Part shown: positions 45,722 to 58,722 of the stretch, piece by piece
Layout: each line of letters opens with the position of its first letter
How positions within the stretch are numbered: position 1 is the stretch's first letter
Assembly: GCF_001649575.2 (NCBI RefSeq)
Contig: NC_051431.1
Location: 10,089,966-10,153,965 of the forward strand
From: Kryptolebias marmoratus
Taxonomy: Eukaryota; Chordata; Actinopteri; Cyprinodontiformes; Rivulidae
Direction of reading: 5' to 3'
DNA: 64,000 bases
Position numbers and translations under genes: made by a program
The notes under the pieces: model-generated
Databases searched by the model: none
The model's input: only the letters and a program-made list of their open reading frames with translations
Told to the model about the DNA's origin: nothing

Positions 45722-48700
45722 TCACTCCTTCCCCATAATATGCTTTTTTGTATTTTTTTCTGGTTTCATCAACATGATGTAACATTTTGGGATGAAGATA
45801 CAAATCAGCAGTCCAAAACTAGAAGCAAGAATGGCAAAGATTTCTACAGCAACACTAAATTTCCCAGGAGAGCTGACATACGCTGGGATAAAAGTGATCC
45901 ATACTGCACAGAATATCAACATGCTAAAAGTGATAAATTTTGCTTCATTGAAATTATCAGGCAGTTTTCGAGCAAGAAAAGCAAAAATGAAACACAACAT
46001 GGCAAGAAGTCCAATGTACCCAATTACAGACCAGAAACCTACATCTGAGCCCAGAGCACACTCCAAGATGATTTTATCTTTGTATTCTTTCAAATTCTTC
46101 ATTGGAAATGGAGGAGAAATGGTTAACCAGAGAATACATATGATGACTTGAATAAAAGTAAAAGTAAGAACACTGAGTCTCTGCTGTGTAGGCCCAAAGA
46201 GTTTCATCACTTTGTTCCCTGGAAGCAAAGCTTTGAATGCCATTAAAACCACTATAGTTTTCCCCAGAACACAGGAGATGCAGAGGACAAAGGTGATGCC
46301 AAAAGCTGTGTGACGGAGCATACAGGACCACTCAGAGGGACGTCCAATGAAGGTCAGAGAGCAGAGAAAACACAGAGTCAAGGAGAAAAGCAGCAGGAAG
46401 CTCAGCTCAGAGTTGTTTGCTCTGACAAGAGGAGTTTTCCTGTATCTGAAGAAAATGAAAGCTACAGCAGCTGTCGTACATGTTCCCAATAAAGAGGCTG
46501 TGGTGAGCAATATTCCCATGATTTCTTCATATGATAGAAACTCTGCCTCTTTTGTTACACAGGCATCTCTTCTCTCATTTGACCAGGACTCAAGTGGACA
46601 TCTCACACAAGTTATAGAATCTGCAAAGTAATGATGGGCTTTAGATTAATTATTTTTCTTAACATGTTCTGTGATGTTTTGCAATGAAAATGATCAAATG
46701 ACAGACAATGTCTGTCAGTCTAATTCAAACAAAATGTCTGTAACTCAGCCAATTCTACAGATATTAAGCTAAAACCTGGTGGGGTAGTAGGTAGGCTTCA
46801 TCCATACCAAACATTCAGAGGGCTGCACATTGAGCATCGTCCGTAACACATACTTTAAGCACAACTCATTGTGCTACATATTTGTCTAAAAGTCAATCTT
46901 GTTTTTCTGTTAGCAAAATATCTCAGAAACCACTGGACATATTATAATGAAACTCTTACAGAAGTATCATTATCTGTATATCTACAACTGAATAACTTTT
47001 TACGTTAGTGCAATTTAAGGTTGCTGCCACAGCAAATTTACATTGGTTTACACAAACAATGGCTATACCTCAGTGCATTTTACAGATATACTTAAAGTTT
47101 TGTGTGGCAGTAGAGTGGTTTTGGTTCTTTTATGACAAATAAAAAAGTGGTGATTTATTTTTTGTTTAAAATATTTTTTAAAGCACAACATCTTTGAGTG
47201 ACTAATGAGATTCCCAGCAAACATCGCAGAATATCATTTAGATACAGTTACTGCTTTTCATTTATGGCAACAAAAACTCTAAATGACGGTAGCTCAAAAT
47301 GTAATTTAGAAATTAAAAAAACCTGAAATGTGATTATGATAACCTAATTTTCTGGTACACATAAGATATTAACTAACCTGTAATGTTGCTTATTTCTCCC
47401 TCTGCACATGTTATGCAGTCATAGCAGCAAACAGATTTTCCTTTCTGGAGAACTTTACGTCTTCCTGGAGGACACTTCTCATTGCAAACTGACACAGGAA
47501 CCTGCAAGAACAAAAGTAGAATGAACAATAAAGTTTGCTGTTCCTGTTTTTTTCACAACCATTTGTGCATTAAAATCAAATACCATAAATAAAAAAAAAC
47601 TTTTTTTTTTTCTTAAAATAATGCAATTCAGTCAATTTTACCTGCTTTGAACTCTGTGCCCAAATAAGAGAATTAGGTTGCAGATTTAGCTGTTTGTCTT
47701 CAGGCAGCGATAAATCATAAAGACCAACAGAGACAAAGTCCACAATATCATTGTCTCTTGGCTGCCAGTTTATGATCTCATACTTTGCTGCTGGATCTCC
47801 ATTTTCATTGACGTAAACCTCATCTCCTTCTTTTGTCTTGAAGTGGATTTTTTGAATATGCTGCAAAATCTAAAACATGAAGTATTTAAAATGTAGGTGT
47901 ATTCTGACAATTCAAAATTCAAGAATATTGCAGTTTGTAACTTTATTTAATTTTACATTTTAAAATAGTATACAACAGCTTTTTTTAAAAAAAATTCTTT
48001 AAATGTAAATTATATTCTTAAAGTTGTTATTCAGCTCACCACAAATGGAGCCAGTTGCACACTGCTGTTGCAGGTTTTATTACACTTCAGAATCCTGTGC
48101 ATAGCATGGGCCACAGCATACACTCCTTTGTAAATATTGTTAAAAATGGGCATGAGTGACATGTCTGTGAAGCTGTTTTCCACTCCAGTCAGATCCTCAT
48201 GTCCAGTACATTCTGGCTGAATCTCTTCTAATTGTGACTGCTTAAACTTACAGCTGAATAAAGCCTCATAGAACTCTGTAAACAAGTTATTATTGGATGA
48301 AATGAGTGGCTTTACATTCAGCATGAACTCTTTAAGACCACTGATATATGCTTTAGGGATAAAAAGGCCAATAGCTCCATCCAGAATGTGACTTTTATCC
48401 ATTGATGCAACTTGAGAATCAAAGATCCATGATTCACTGCCGACCCACTGATACCCTGTCAAATTGTGAAGGGATAATACATATGTAAGCATTTCCATTT
48501 CCCTGGGAGAGAGAAAAGCAACAATCACTTTTGAAGTTGAAGCCTTGATAATGTCAACAATTTTTTGCATTTTTTCTGTTGAGTCTGTTCTAAAGAAAGA
48601 AACAGAATATTCCAGACAGATGCTCAGTTGCTCTGCAGTTTCTGTGAATGTTGCCATGCCATTGTTGCCATAATCATCATTGGTTCTAACAGCTCCAACC

Positions 48701-49645
48701 CAAGTCCATCCAAAGTGTTTGACTAAGTACCCCAGAGCTCGGCTCTGATAGTAGTCACTGGGTATTGTTCTGAGAAAAGATGGGTATTTGGATTTATCAC
48801 TGAGACAAGCACATGTAGCAAAGTGGCTGATCTGGAAAAACAATAATTTTCATTAACGTATCCTCAATCTATGTTAGTAGATTAGGTTGTATAAAATAAA
48901 ACAGTCATAAAATCAAATATTTTCCTACTATATGAAAAAAAGAAAAACATTGTTTAAGTTCAATGATGTCTACTCACCAAGGGGATATGAAAGGGTCCAA
49001 GAACAGTATCCATGGCTTTACAAGGAGAGGAGGAGCCCTCTCCCATTATAGCCTGCACTTTAGCAGGTCTAGTACATGGCTCCTCTGAGTTTAAACATAT
49101 ATCGTCAGCATTGTTTGAGGCAAGTGCAACTTTTATGCTTTTGGCAATGGATCTACAAGTGTCATAAATATGATATCCCAGAGAAATACCTGGAAGTAGG
49201 TCTGTACTGTTATTAATTTCCTCAATGGCAAAACTCATGGCTTGAGCAAACTGGAACTCTCTGAAATTCAAACTTGATTCAGACCATAATAAAAGTTGTA
49301 GTAAAAACGTTTCTCTGGTTATACAGATAATATATTGTAAATAAAACAATCAATAACATTCATAACAAATTTACAAACAAACAACAAATAATATATTTTG
49401 CATTATATCATTTACCTGATACATTCCAGTGGCAGAGGTTTTTGTGTGTAAGTGTTCTCTATGTTCTTCCAACTGCTGTGAAAGTAGAAGTTTCCCCCCA
49501 ATATAATGTCTCCACCTTTTGATAGTGGAGGGATCTCAAGATCTTCCATTTGTCTACACACTGTATCCTCTGACTGAGAGAAAGACACTAACAGTAAAAG
49601 CTGTAAAAGTGCACAAATCTGGTCTGGTCACTTCTGTGTGGACAT
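45722..49645 (-). pseudogene. Receptor I: OlfC/V2R-like gene with a nonsense codon in the signal peptide
   Basis: Exons: 49416-49645, 48978-49272, 48040-48831, 47642-47869, 47378-47501 and 45722-46620, all with normal lengths and GT-AG borders. The start reads ATG TCC ACA CAG AAG TGA: the sixth codon (49628-49630) is TGA where H, J and K have TGG. The frame is otherwise open to the normal stop, so this is one G-to-A change. The next in-frame ATG is near codon 37, after the signal peptide, so re-initiation would give a protein without a secretion signal. Exon 2 reads [14 protein letters not shown], with lysine and aspartate at sites that are small or hydrophobic elsewhere, and exon 3 has MLTYVLS in the pocket loop. 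Both fit relaxed constraint. It could also be a segregating null allele or a base error. Confidence 0.85.
46735..47125. repeat. Interspersed repeat in intron 5 of I
   Basis: Contains attctacagatattaagct, atatctcagaaaccactgga and ggttgctgccacag, the same family as in intron 4 of H. Intron 5 of J shares the flanking sequence, so this intron was duplicated together with the gene. Confidence 0.55.
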
Positions 49646-49716
49646 TATGGCATCTAAAAAAACTAAAATACCTGGATGCATGTCTCAGAATGTTCATTCA
49701 AGTTAGACTTCAACTT

Positions 49717-49790
49717 GTATTTATGAATTCATATTCTGCTTCTAATTTTTTTAAAAGAGTGATGTCTTACGGAAAATATCAGGTGGGGCA
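49717..49790 (-). promoter_or_regulatory. Promoter block of receptor I
   Basis: CATAAATAC at 49717-49725 and an exact TGCCCCACCT at 49781-49790. The block is fully conserved although the coding sequence carries a stop, which suggests that the stop is recent. Confidence 0.6.
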
Positions 49791-49959
49791 GGAGGAGGGA
49801 CATGTCAACAGACTACAGTCTTGTTTTAAGTATCACTTTCATGTTACAGTATGAATTGTGGCAAGAATATTTGCTCAATGTGTAATGGAACCATACACTG
49901 ATAAAATTCATGTCAATGTTACATGGGATGGTGAATTAAAATATTTTCCAAGACCATTT

Positions 49960-50559
49960 TCTGAAAGCCAACAATTTACACAATATTGTTAATTTTAACA
50001 GAAGCTCCATTTTGTTTCAAACCATGTTATTTACGTCCATGTTTTTTTTTTTTTGTTTGTTTTGTTTTATCTTGTTGTTATGTTTTTTTTCCGTACTTTT
50101 TTTTGATCTATTATCATAACTTTTTGGACATAATATAAAAAAGGAAATGATAAATTGTTGTGCATATGTTCTTTTAAGAAAACATAAAAGATAAAAATAA
50201 ACTTTTAATTAATGTATTATATGAATTGTTTGCATATTTTTATTAACATGACACCAGTATAAAGCATCTAATGATTACCTGTATGTTTGTGAAAGGCAGT
50301 AAAGTCTTCCTAAATATTACTTTTACACCTGATCTTTTTCGGACACATTCTATTTATGCTAAATATAACGAAAAGCCAAAGGTCTTTTTTGATCAATATA
50401 AATATCCAGTCTATAATGAAAAGAGTCTAAATAAACTAGCACAACAAAACAACCAGCAGTGACAGTTTTTATCTGTGTTTTACCCCACTAATCAGGCTTT
50501 CATTCTGCACTCACAGGTACGAAACATAGTTTCCACATGTTACCTGTCTGATTTTGAAA
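49960..50559. other. Intergenic DNA between I and J, part 1
   Basis: AT-rich with T runs at 50040-50105. No gene was recognised. Confidence 0.45.
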
Positions 50560-50630
50560 CTTTTATTTAACCAGGTAAACCCCGTTGAGATCAAGATCTC
50601 ATTTTCAAGAGGGACCTGGGCAAGTTTTCA
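50560..50630. repeat. Short interspersed-repeat fragment
   Basis: tttatttaaccaggtaaacc, ttgagatcaagatctcattt and caagagggacctgg are typical of a widespread fish repeat. Element class is not assigned. Confidence 0.5.
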
Positions 50631-51339
50631 ACATGTTCTTGTGATCCCATGTAGTCACATTTTGTGATACTGCAAAACTCTGCATCGTTTGAGTTGTGTT
50701 AGCTTACGGCATTAATATCCAGACCTCTATAACTATTTAATACACAAAGTGTTGCATTATACAAGAGAAAAACAGTAAATTTACAAGGCACTTGAGGCAT
50801 ATAACCAGTAGACTCAAAAGTAGACTTCCATGTCATAGCTAAGATGAGGTGTTTGTAGTCAAAATAAAATTGGGGTTTGTGAATTATCTTCTTTTTAAAA
50901 TCTTCCCCTAATTGATGATAGTGTAGGTGTCAATATGCTGTCCTCTTCAGACCTTTTTCAGTATGTCTAGCAGTTGGTGAAGGGGTGTGTGCCTTTCTAC
51001 GGTGTGTTGCCATGACTCTCTGATTGGACTATGATAAAACACACTGCTTGTATGGCATCATCAAAGCAGTTCACCTCTTGAAGCGGTAACCGTGCCTCAA
51101 ATGTCCTCTGTTACTGATAATATTGCTGAATAAGCTAATAACTTTGTAGTCTGAGTTGCTGCCTTAAAGCTAGATGACCCTCTCTTTCCAGTTCAAGCTA
51201 AGGATATTGGATTCTAAAAATTTTGCTTGAATGTCATTTATCAATCGCTGTACACAGGAGGGTGCTGGAAAACTACTGACTGGATACAGAGTGTGAATTA
51301 TTTGTGCTTAAATTTCCTAAGTCTTGTTTAAAGCCATTC
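50631..51339. other. Intergenic DNA between I and J, part 2
   Basis: No gene was recognised. Confidence 0.4.
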
Positions 51340-51510
51340 AAAAAGGTTTCTGAGGGAATTTGTGCCATTTCATTCTGTCGGGCATTTTATGCAATAAAGT
51401 TGGAGGAGAAGGTCACACTATTCATTTAAACCAGATGTTTTAAAGCAAGAACACATCTAAAACATGCAGAGAGCAGCCCACGAGGACTGGAGTTTGACAC
51501 GGGTGGTGCA
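51340..51510. repeat. Decayed interspersed-repeat ends
   Basis: gaatttgtgccatttcattc (near 51357) and aaacatgcagagagcagccc followed by gaggactggagtttgacac (51460-51500) match by memory the ends of common fish repeats. Assignment is tentative. Confidence 0.4.
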
Positions 51511-51533
51511 GAGAAAGACTTTTTCAAATTAGG

Positions 51534-51539
51534 TTTATT
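51534..51539 (-). promoter_or_regulatory. Candidate polyadenylation signal of receptor J
   Basis: AATAAA (minus strand) about 440 nt after the stop, aligned with the hexamers behind I and K. Confidence 0.35.
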
Positions 51540-51976
51540 CCAGTATAGATTTCCATTAAATAAATGTTATCACACCACCAAAATATGACAGTGAGAAAGG
51601 CATTAAAAATAATTTAAAAATTACTAATTTAATTTACTTTCCAAATCATGGTGTATTTAGTTATTTCAGATGATACCAAAATAAGGCTGGAACTAGCAGG
51701 AAATATTCTAAAGAAAGCAAAAAACAATCTATCATATAAACATTTGTCACATTGTCTACTTCAGAAAACATAACATTTATATAAATCAAACAAATTCAGA
51801 GTCAGAAAGTTCCATTTTCTGCTAAATATATAAAGTGAAGCAAATAAAATTGTTTATTGTGATAAGAAAGTAAAATGAAATTTGTAAAAGGTAGTTAAGA
51901 CAAATCAACATGTTAAAACTACAATTACATTCAGAATTCTTTTAGTATCACATTGTTTTTTATTATCATTTTTTAA

Positions 51977-54900
51977 TCACCCCTTTCCCATCATATGCTT
52001 TTTTGTATTTTTTTCAGGTTTCATCAACATGATGTAACATTTTGGGATGAAAATACAAATCAACAGTCCAAAACTAGAAGCAAGAATGGCAAAGATTTCT
52101 ACAGCAACACTAAATTTTCCAGGAGAGCTGACATATGCTGGGATAAAAGTGATCCATACTGCACAGAATATCAGCATGCTAAAAGTGATAAACTTTGCTT
52201 CATTGAAATTATCAGGCAGTTTCCGAGCCAGAAAAGCAAAAATAAAACACAACAGGGCAAGAAGTCCAATGTAGCCAAGCACAGACCAGAAGCCTACAGC
52301 TGAGCCCAGAGCACACTCCAAGATGATTTTATCTTTGAATACTTTCAAGTTCTTGGATGGAAAAGGAGGAGAAACTGTCAACCAGATAACACATATGATA
52401 ACCTGGATAAAAGTTAAACCTAGAACACTGAGTCTCTGCTGTGTCGGCCCAAACAGTTTCATCATATTATTGCCTGGAAGTGTAGCTTTAAACGCCATTA
52501 AAACCACCATAGTTTTCCCCAGAACACAGGAGATGCAGAGGACAAAGGTGATGCCAAAAGCTGTGTGACGGAGCATACAGGACCACTCAGAGGGACGTCC
52601 AATGAAGGTCAGAGAGCAGAGAAAACACAGAGTCAAGGAGAAAAGCAGCAGGAAGCTCAGCTCAGAGTTGTTTGCTCTGACAAGAGGAGTTTTCCTGTAT
52701 CTGAAGAAAATGACAGCTACAGCAGCAGTCGTACATGTTCCCAATAAAGAGGCTGTGGTAAGCAATTTTCCCATGATTTCTTCATATGATAGAAACTCTG
52801 CTTCTTTTGTTATACAGGCATCTCTTCTCTCATTTGACCAAGATTCAGTAGAACATCTTACACAGGTGACAGAATCTGCAAAGCAATGACGAACTTTAGA
52901 TTAGTAAATTTTTTTGGTTTGTGTTTTACCTTTAAAATTACCAGACGTCAGACTGAGTCCCAGCTTATGAATTTTTTATCATCAGTAAATTTACATTAGG
53001 ATTAATAGGTAATGTTTTCACTGAGACTGACTTCCAGGTGCCTCATCAGAACACATTCAGATTAGACTTTTAGCTGAAATGTCTGCAAACCTGCAGACAT
53101 TAAATATGACATACTGCGAAATGTAATGCTTGAATGTTTTGTGTTTAGTTTGCTTTTTTGACTTTATTCCACTCATAAATTTGTTTAAAATTTAGTTTTG
53201 TTGTCTGTTATCTAATTTATCTGTTCAGCTGTGCACTTTGTTTAAGTAACACCACCTGGGAAATGGTTGAATGGATTTCCTGTGACTAAATTACTAAAAC
53301 TATCATGGAAATCTTGTCAGTTTAAATTACTACATACTTGCAGATTGATTAAAAGTATGTTTATTTTGTTCTTGTTTTTCTTGACAATTGAATTGGTGTT
53401 GTCTTATTTGTTTTTAAAATAACTTTTGGTATTTTTTTTTGTATTTTGCATGTTTTAAAATGCACAATTTCTTTGAGTAAATAATAGCATACCCAAAAAA
53501 CATTCATATCAACTACAAAATTGCTATACCTTAAAAATGTCTGTACCTTAAAAATTTAAAGCTGCAGAACTAGTTTGGTGTGGTAGAAAAAGGGTTCTTT
53601 CATGACAATGAATAGGTGTTGATTTATTTTTTCTTTAAAAATAACTTACATTATTCAAGTTTTTTACTTGCCTGTTATAAAATGCACAACATCTGAGTGA
53701 CTGATGAAATACCCACTGAATGTTCATATTGATCACAATAATTTAGATCCAGTTCCTGTTTCACTTGTTTATGACTACAAAAACTCAAAATGATAAAGCT
53801 TCAAAATTTACTTTGGAAATGTAAAAAAACTCATTCATCATGAAAACCTAATTTTCTGGTACACAAAATATTTATCAAATAATAACTAACCTGTGTTGTT
53901 GCTTATTTCTCCCTCTGGACATCTTATACAGTCATAGCAGCAAACAGGTTTTCCTTTCTGGAGAACTTTGTGTGTTCCTGGAGGACACTTCTCACTGCAG
54001 ACTGACACAGGAACCTACATGAACAGGAAGAGAATGAACAAGTCTGTCTGTCTATTTTACAGCTCAAATACCATAAAAAATCCCATTGAATTTTGAAACA
54101 GGATTGTACCTGTTTTGAACTCTGTGCCCAAATGAAAGACTTATTTTGTATATTCAGCTGTTTGTCTTCAGGTAACGATGCATCATAAAGACCCACAGAC
54201 ATAAAGTCCACAATGCCATTTTTCCTTGGCTGCCAGTTAATAATCTCATATTTTGCTGCTGGATCTCCATTTTCATTAAAGTAAACCTCCTCTCCATCTT
54301 TTGTCTTGAAGTGAATTTTGCTAATGTGCTGCAAAATCTCAAACAATAAGTAATTATTATTTTGGGGTATTATAAGCATCTAATGGTTTAAGAATATATA
54401 AATTGGAACATTTCCTATTTGTACAATTTAAAAAGTATGTAATTGCCCCTATTGTTGGATTTTAAATGTAAATTTCATTGTTAATGTTAAAATTACACTC
54501 ACTGTTATTGGTTCAAGATGCACACTACTGTTGCAGGTTTTATTACACTCCAAAATAGTGTGCAGAGCATGGGCCACTGCATACACTCCTTTGTAAATAT
54601 TGTTGAAAATGGGCATGAGTGACATGTCAGTGAAGCTGTTTTGCACTCCAGTCAGATATTCATATCCAGTACATTCTGTCTGAATCTCCTCTGATTTTGA
54701 CTGTGTGAACGTACAGCTGAATAATGCTTCCCAGAATTTCGTAAACAAGTCATTATTTGATGAATTCAGTGGCTTCACATCCAGCATGAACTCTTTAAGA
54801 CCACTAACATGTGCTTTTGGGATAGAAAGGCCAATAGCTCCATCAAGGATATGATTTTTATTCATTGCTGCAATTTGAGAATCAAATATCCAGGATTCAC

Positions 54901-56136
54901 TGCCGACCCACTGGTACCCTGTCACGTTGTAGTTGGACAACTCATTTATAAGCACTTCCATGTCAGGGGGTGAAAGAAAAGCAACAATAACTTTTGAAGT
55001 AGAAGTTTTGATAATGTCAACTATCTTTTGTAACTTTTGAGTTGAATCAGTTCTAAAGAAAGAAACAGAATATTCCAGACAGATGCCCAGCTGCTGTGCA
55101 GATTCTGTAAATATTGCCATGCCATTGTTGCCATAATCATCATTGGTTCTAACAGCTCCAACCCAAGTCCATCCAAAGTGTTTGATCAACTGGGCCAGAG
55201 CTCTGCTCTGATAGTAGTCACTGGGTACTGTTCTTAGAAACGATGGGTACTTGGATTTATCACTGAGACAAGCACATGTAGCAAAGTGGCTAATCTGAAA
55301 AAAAAACAGGAAATACAAAATGGATATCTGTAAATAAAAAGTTAAAATTCTAAAAGAAATTAAACATGGTAAAGAAAAAACATTCACAAACTCAAATCCA
55401 CTTTTAAGAATTGATTTATTTTATACACATTTAAGTTTAACAGATTCTACTCACTTGTGGGATATGAAACGGTCCAAGAATAGTGGCTATTGCTGTGCTG
55501 GATGAGGAAGAGTTTTCTCCTAATATGGCCTGCACTTTTACAGGTCTGGTGCATGGCTCCTTAGACGTTAAGGACACATTGTCATTTCCATTGTTTAAAG
55601 CAAGTGCAACTTTTATGCTTCGGATAACGGAACCACAAGTATCATAAATATGATATCCCAGAAAAATGTCTGGAAGTAAGTCTGTACGGTTGTTAATTTC
55701 CTCAATGGCAAAACGCATGGCTTGAGCAAACTGGAAGTCTCTGAAACTCAAACTTCATGCAGAGAAATATATATTGTTGTAAAAAAAAAACTTTGCTTCT
55801 GATATATAAGTATTTACAGTATATATGACAACAATCCATTGCATTTATAACATAAACACACAAAAACAAGACAAGATGTTCGGTAGAGTTCTACAGTATA
55901 CCTTACCTGATACATTCCAGTGGCATGGGTTTTTGTCTGTAAGTATTCTGTTTGTTCTTCCAGCTGAGGTGAAAATAGAAGATGCCCCCCAACATAATGT
56001 CTCCCTCCTTGGAAAGCTGAGGGATTTCAGCATCTCCTCTCTGTCTGCACAATGATTCCACAGGCTGTGGAATAAACATCAACAACAGCAGCAGTGAAGG
56101 TGCACAAACCTGCTCTGACCACCTCTGTGTGGACAT
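51977..56136 (-). CDS. Receptor J: OlfC/V2R-like olfactory receptor, complete
   Basis: Exons: 55907-56136, 55455-55752, 54503-55294, 54110-54337, 53891-54014 and 51977-52875 (856 aa). Lineage II. The signal peptide is unusual: [32 protein letters not shown], with SQSEE replaced by PQPVE. Exon 2 ends CCACAA before the donor (PFHIPQ), where all others end in leucine. Exon 3 has [10 protein letters not shown], and the glycosylation sequon is NVTG instead of NLTG. The cysteine-rich domain has CPEGE for CAEGE. Intron 4 is only 95 nt, the shortest here; retaining it would shift the frame. Exon 6 is nearest to G and K. Intron 5 (1015 nt) is homologous to that of I and contains an internal duplication. 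Confidence 0.94.
53383..53750. repeat. Imperfect tandem duplication in intron 5 of J
   Basis: Two diverged copies with a period of about 221 bp: the first starts near 53383 (gaattggtgttg) and the second near 53604 (gaataggtgttg). Both continue through aaaataactt and aaaatgcacaa. Intron 5 of I has one clear copy. Confidence 0.6.
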
Positions 56137-56209
56137 TATGTCATTTGATTAAGCAGAAATCACATGGCTGCATTTCATGAACAAATAATGCAAGTACAAA
56201 CTTGAGCTG

Positions 56210-56278
56210 ATATTTATAAATACACAATCAGCTATTAGAAAAATGAGTCATGTCTCTGTAGATCTGCAAGGTGGGGCA
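56210..56278 (-). promoter_or_regulatory. Promoter block of receptor J
   Basis: TATAAATAT at 56210-56218, the best TATA box of the array, and an exact TGCCCCACCT at 56269-56278. Confidence 0.6.
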
Positions 56279-56499
56279 GGAGGAGGTGCATGTAGACAAT
56301 TTACAGTCTTGTTTTGAGTATTGCTTTTGTGTGTGAAATTTGGCAAAAATATTTGCTCATGCAAATATAGAATATCTTTGCAATATATTTGCAATATCCT
56401 ACATGTGAAGATATTTTATCAGTGTTAGGTGCAATAGTAAATTAAAATATTTTCCAAGACTATTCTAAAAGTTGAATAGTACTCTAAGTACACATAAAA

Positions 56500-57839
56500 A
56501 ATACTACAAATAAATTCTGTTCATTAGAAACTCTGGTTTCAAACCATATAGTATCTTACTCCTTTTTTTTCACAATTTTTGATGTACCCAATTGTTTGTT
56601 TTTTGGACAGAATATAAAAAAGGAATATGCTGATGTAGATTTTCAGTCATCCAGCATTAAGACTGATACCAAGTCATGTTCACTCTCTTCAACACTTTTA
56701 TTTATGTGAACAAAGTGGCCCATTTGTGAGCCAGGCAAAAAAGGATTCTAACAAGCCTCTATTGTGAAGAGAGTTTTGGTGGTTTGAGATGTCAAAGCTA
56801 TTGGAGAAGGCCAAACAGGAATATGTTGTGATCCAGAATGTCATTCTGACACCTTTGATTCCTCCTCCCTCTGGCTCATCTCACCTCCCAAATGTGAAGC
56901 TTGAACTAATTTCTGCTTCCCTGAGTAGGAAATGCTATAGTGCTCCCACATAGCTCATCACTACACCTCACCCTAGTTTCACGTCCAAGCAGCCACAGCC
57001 TGTGGACTCCACCCATCAATTTTGTCCAGAGTCTCATACATACCGATCCATTCTGCTCTGCACAAGAGGCTCCCTGTGCTGCTCCAGACCACCGTTTCTT
57101 TAGCCAAGATCCACATCGAAGTCGCTGAGCCTTTATTTACCACAGCCGAGTTCCACTCAACTCAGACAGATAGCAGCCATCAAAGCTGAGTTCCTTTCTG
57201 TGTCTCCAAGCTGGGACAGGCTGCAGACCACAGTAACCAAGCTCCAGTTGAGCCTCATACCTTCTCAACCAAAACCAAACTCTGCAATGCAGCAAACTAG
57301 CCTCCTGCCGAGCGTCACTAAGTCACCATCACACAAACCAAGGTCAACACAACATCAATTTGAGCTGGGTTTCACCCCTACATCATCCCAGCTAGTCTTG
57401 TGTCCAGTCTACAACAGAGTTTGGGTAAACGCCTTTCTGCGAGGTCCCACATCTAAGGATGTCCAGAGAAACAAATCCATTTTCAGTTCCTGTTCTTGAA
57501 ATTGAATGGGTTCAGGGGGGTACCTCAGACACCTTCCAGATTTGAGAAAATCTAAAGGCACTTCTTCTCTAGTTGCTGATTTAATGAGATCCCACGATGC
57601 AATTCTGAAGGTTTCCAGCTGGTTACTTTTCCACTCGTTTACATTCCAGTCGTCAAAGGGCTTCATTCGATTGTCTGTACTTCTTGCCTACACCAGCCAT
57701 TGAGGGTTCCCACCCAAGCATCTCTTTGTCTGTCATCAATCCTGTCATTATGTTTTGTGCTCTTTTAGTCTATATATCGGAAAGTTCCTGCTCCCTGCTT
57801 TTTAGGATATCAAGAGCCAGTCCTTTGGAATTGGGGTAT
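56500..57839. other. Intergenic DNA between J and K
   Basis: The stretch 56850-57500 is clearly richer in C than its surroundings on the plus strand. With the LTR-like element to its right it may be decayed internal retroelement sequence, but I found no protease, reverse transcriptase or integrase motif. The minus frame at 57409-57666 has no recognised domain. Confidence 0.4.
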
Positions 57840-58286
57840 TGTCATAATGCTGGATTTTTGGTTTGTGGTTTTACTATCTGTTTTTTGGTTATTTTCTTGT
57901 TGTTAATTTTTTGTGTTGTGCATGTTTTCCGTTCACCTAATTACTGTTTTTTGTTCTCCATTCCTTTCCCTGACCATTGTCTCCTTCAGTTTTTCTGCTC
58001 TAGCTTATTGCATAGCTGCCCCTCATCTGTTCTTTAGTCCAGCTGTTCACACTCAGTAAACACCTCTTCCAGCATACTCAGTCATTTCATCTCATTATTA
58101 TAGCCCACTGTTACCTGCCACTGTTTCCGAATTGCTATTTTATTCATGTTTGCCTATTCCTTGTGCACTCATGTGTAGTTTATTTTGCTGCTTCATTAGC
58201 AATGTTACTGTAAGAATTAATAGTTTTCTTTTTTTTTACCTAATCATTTTAGTCTGCAACATTAGTCCACAAAACAAATTATGACA
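57840..58286. mobile_element. Solo-LTR-like element
   Basis: 447 bp bounded by a perfect 9-bp inverted terminal repeat, tgtcataat at 57840-57848 and attatgaca at 58278-58286, starting TG and ending CA as LTRs do. No matching 4-6 bp target duplication is visible (ggtat against ctgaa), so it may have arisen by recombination or be one end of a longer decayed element. The right half recurs behind I. Confidence 0.5.
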
Positions 58287-58309
58287 CTGAAGGCCTTTTT
58301 CACAATAAG

Positions 58310-58315
58310 TTTATT
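58310..58315 (-). promoter_or_regulatory. Candidate polyadenylation signal of receptor K
   Basis: AATAAA (minus strand) about 410 nt after the stop, in the same sequence context as behind I and J and directly beside the LTR-like end. Confidence 0.4.
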
Positions 58316-58722
58316 CAAACAATTTTTTTTATTAAAACATTGTTATAACATCACAAGAACTGACAATAACAAGGTCTATGAAAGTAATTTAACAATACAT
58401 TTTTTTAATCATGTTTTTTAGGTAATTTTAGATGTTACAGAAACTAAAACGAGCTACCCACTTGAAGTGAGCAAAGAAGAACATAAAGTCTCGGTAATAT
58501 TTTACTTTATGTGAGTTTCAGAAAATATGCACACACAACCCATGTGAATTTAAGAAAAAAAAAATTAAAAAGTGCTTGTTTTCCAGTACACCCTCGCTGT
58601 AAAGCAGATGATTTTTTTCACTAAACTTTACTGACTATAAATACCAAATTACCAAATGAAAACTCTAGTAACATATAATTTCATTAGTATCACATTGAAC
58701 TATTTTTTCATAATGATTTTAG

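Noticed and set aside
53924..54379. Continuous 151-codon frame through exon 4, intron 4 and exon 5 of J
   Set aside because: The 95-nt intron is not a multiple of three. The frame leaves the true exon 5 reading and lacks its cysteine pattern, so it is chance read-through.
57409..57666. Minus-strand 85-codon frame containing CLRYPPE, faintly like the CLRCPPE start of exon 6
   Set aside because: The likeness ends after seven residues, with no splice site or further exon 6 sequence. It is taken as coincidence.
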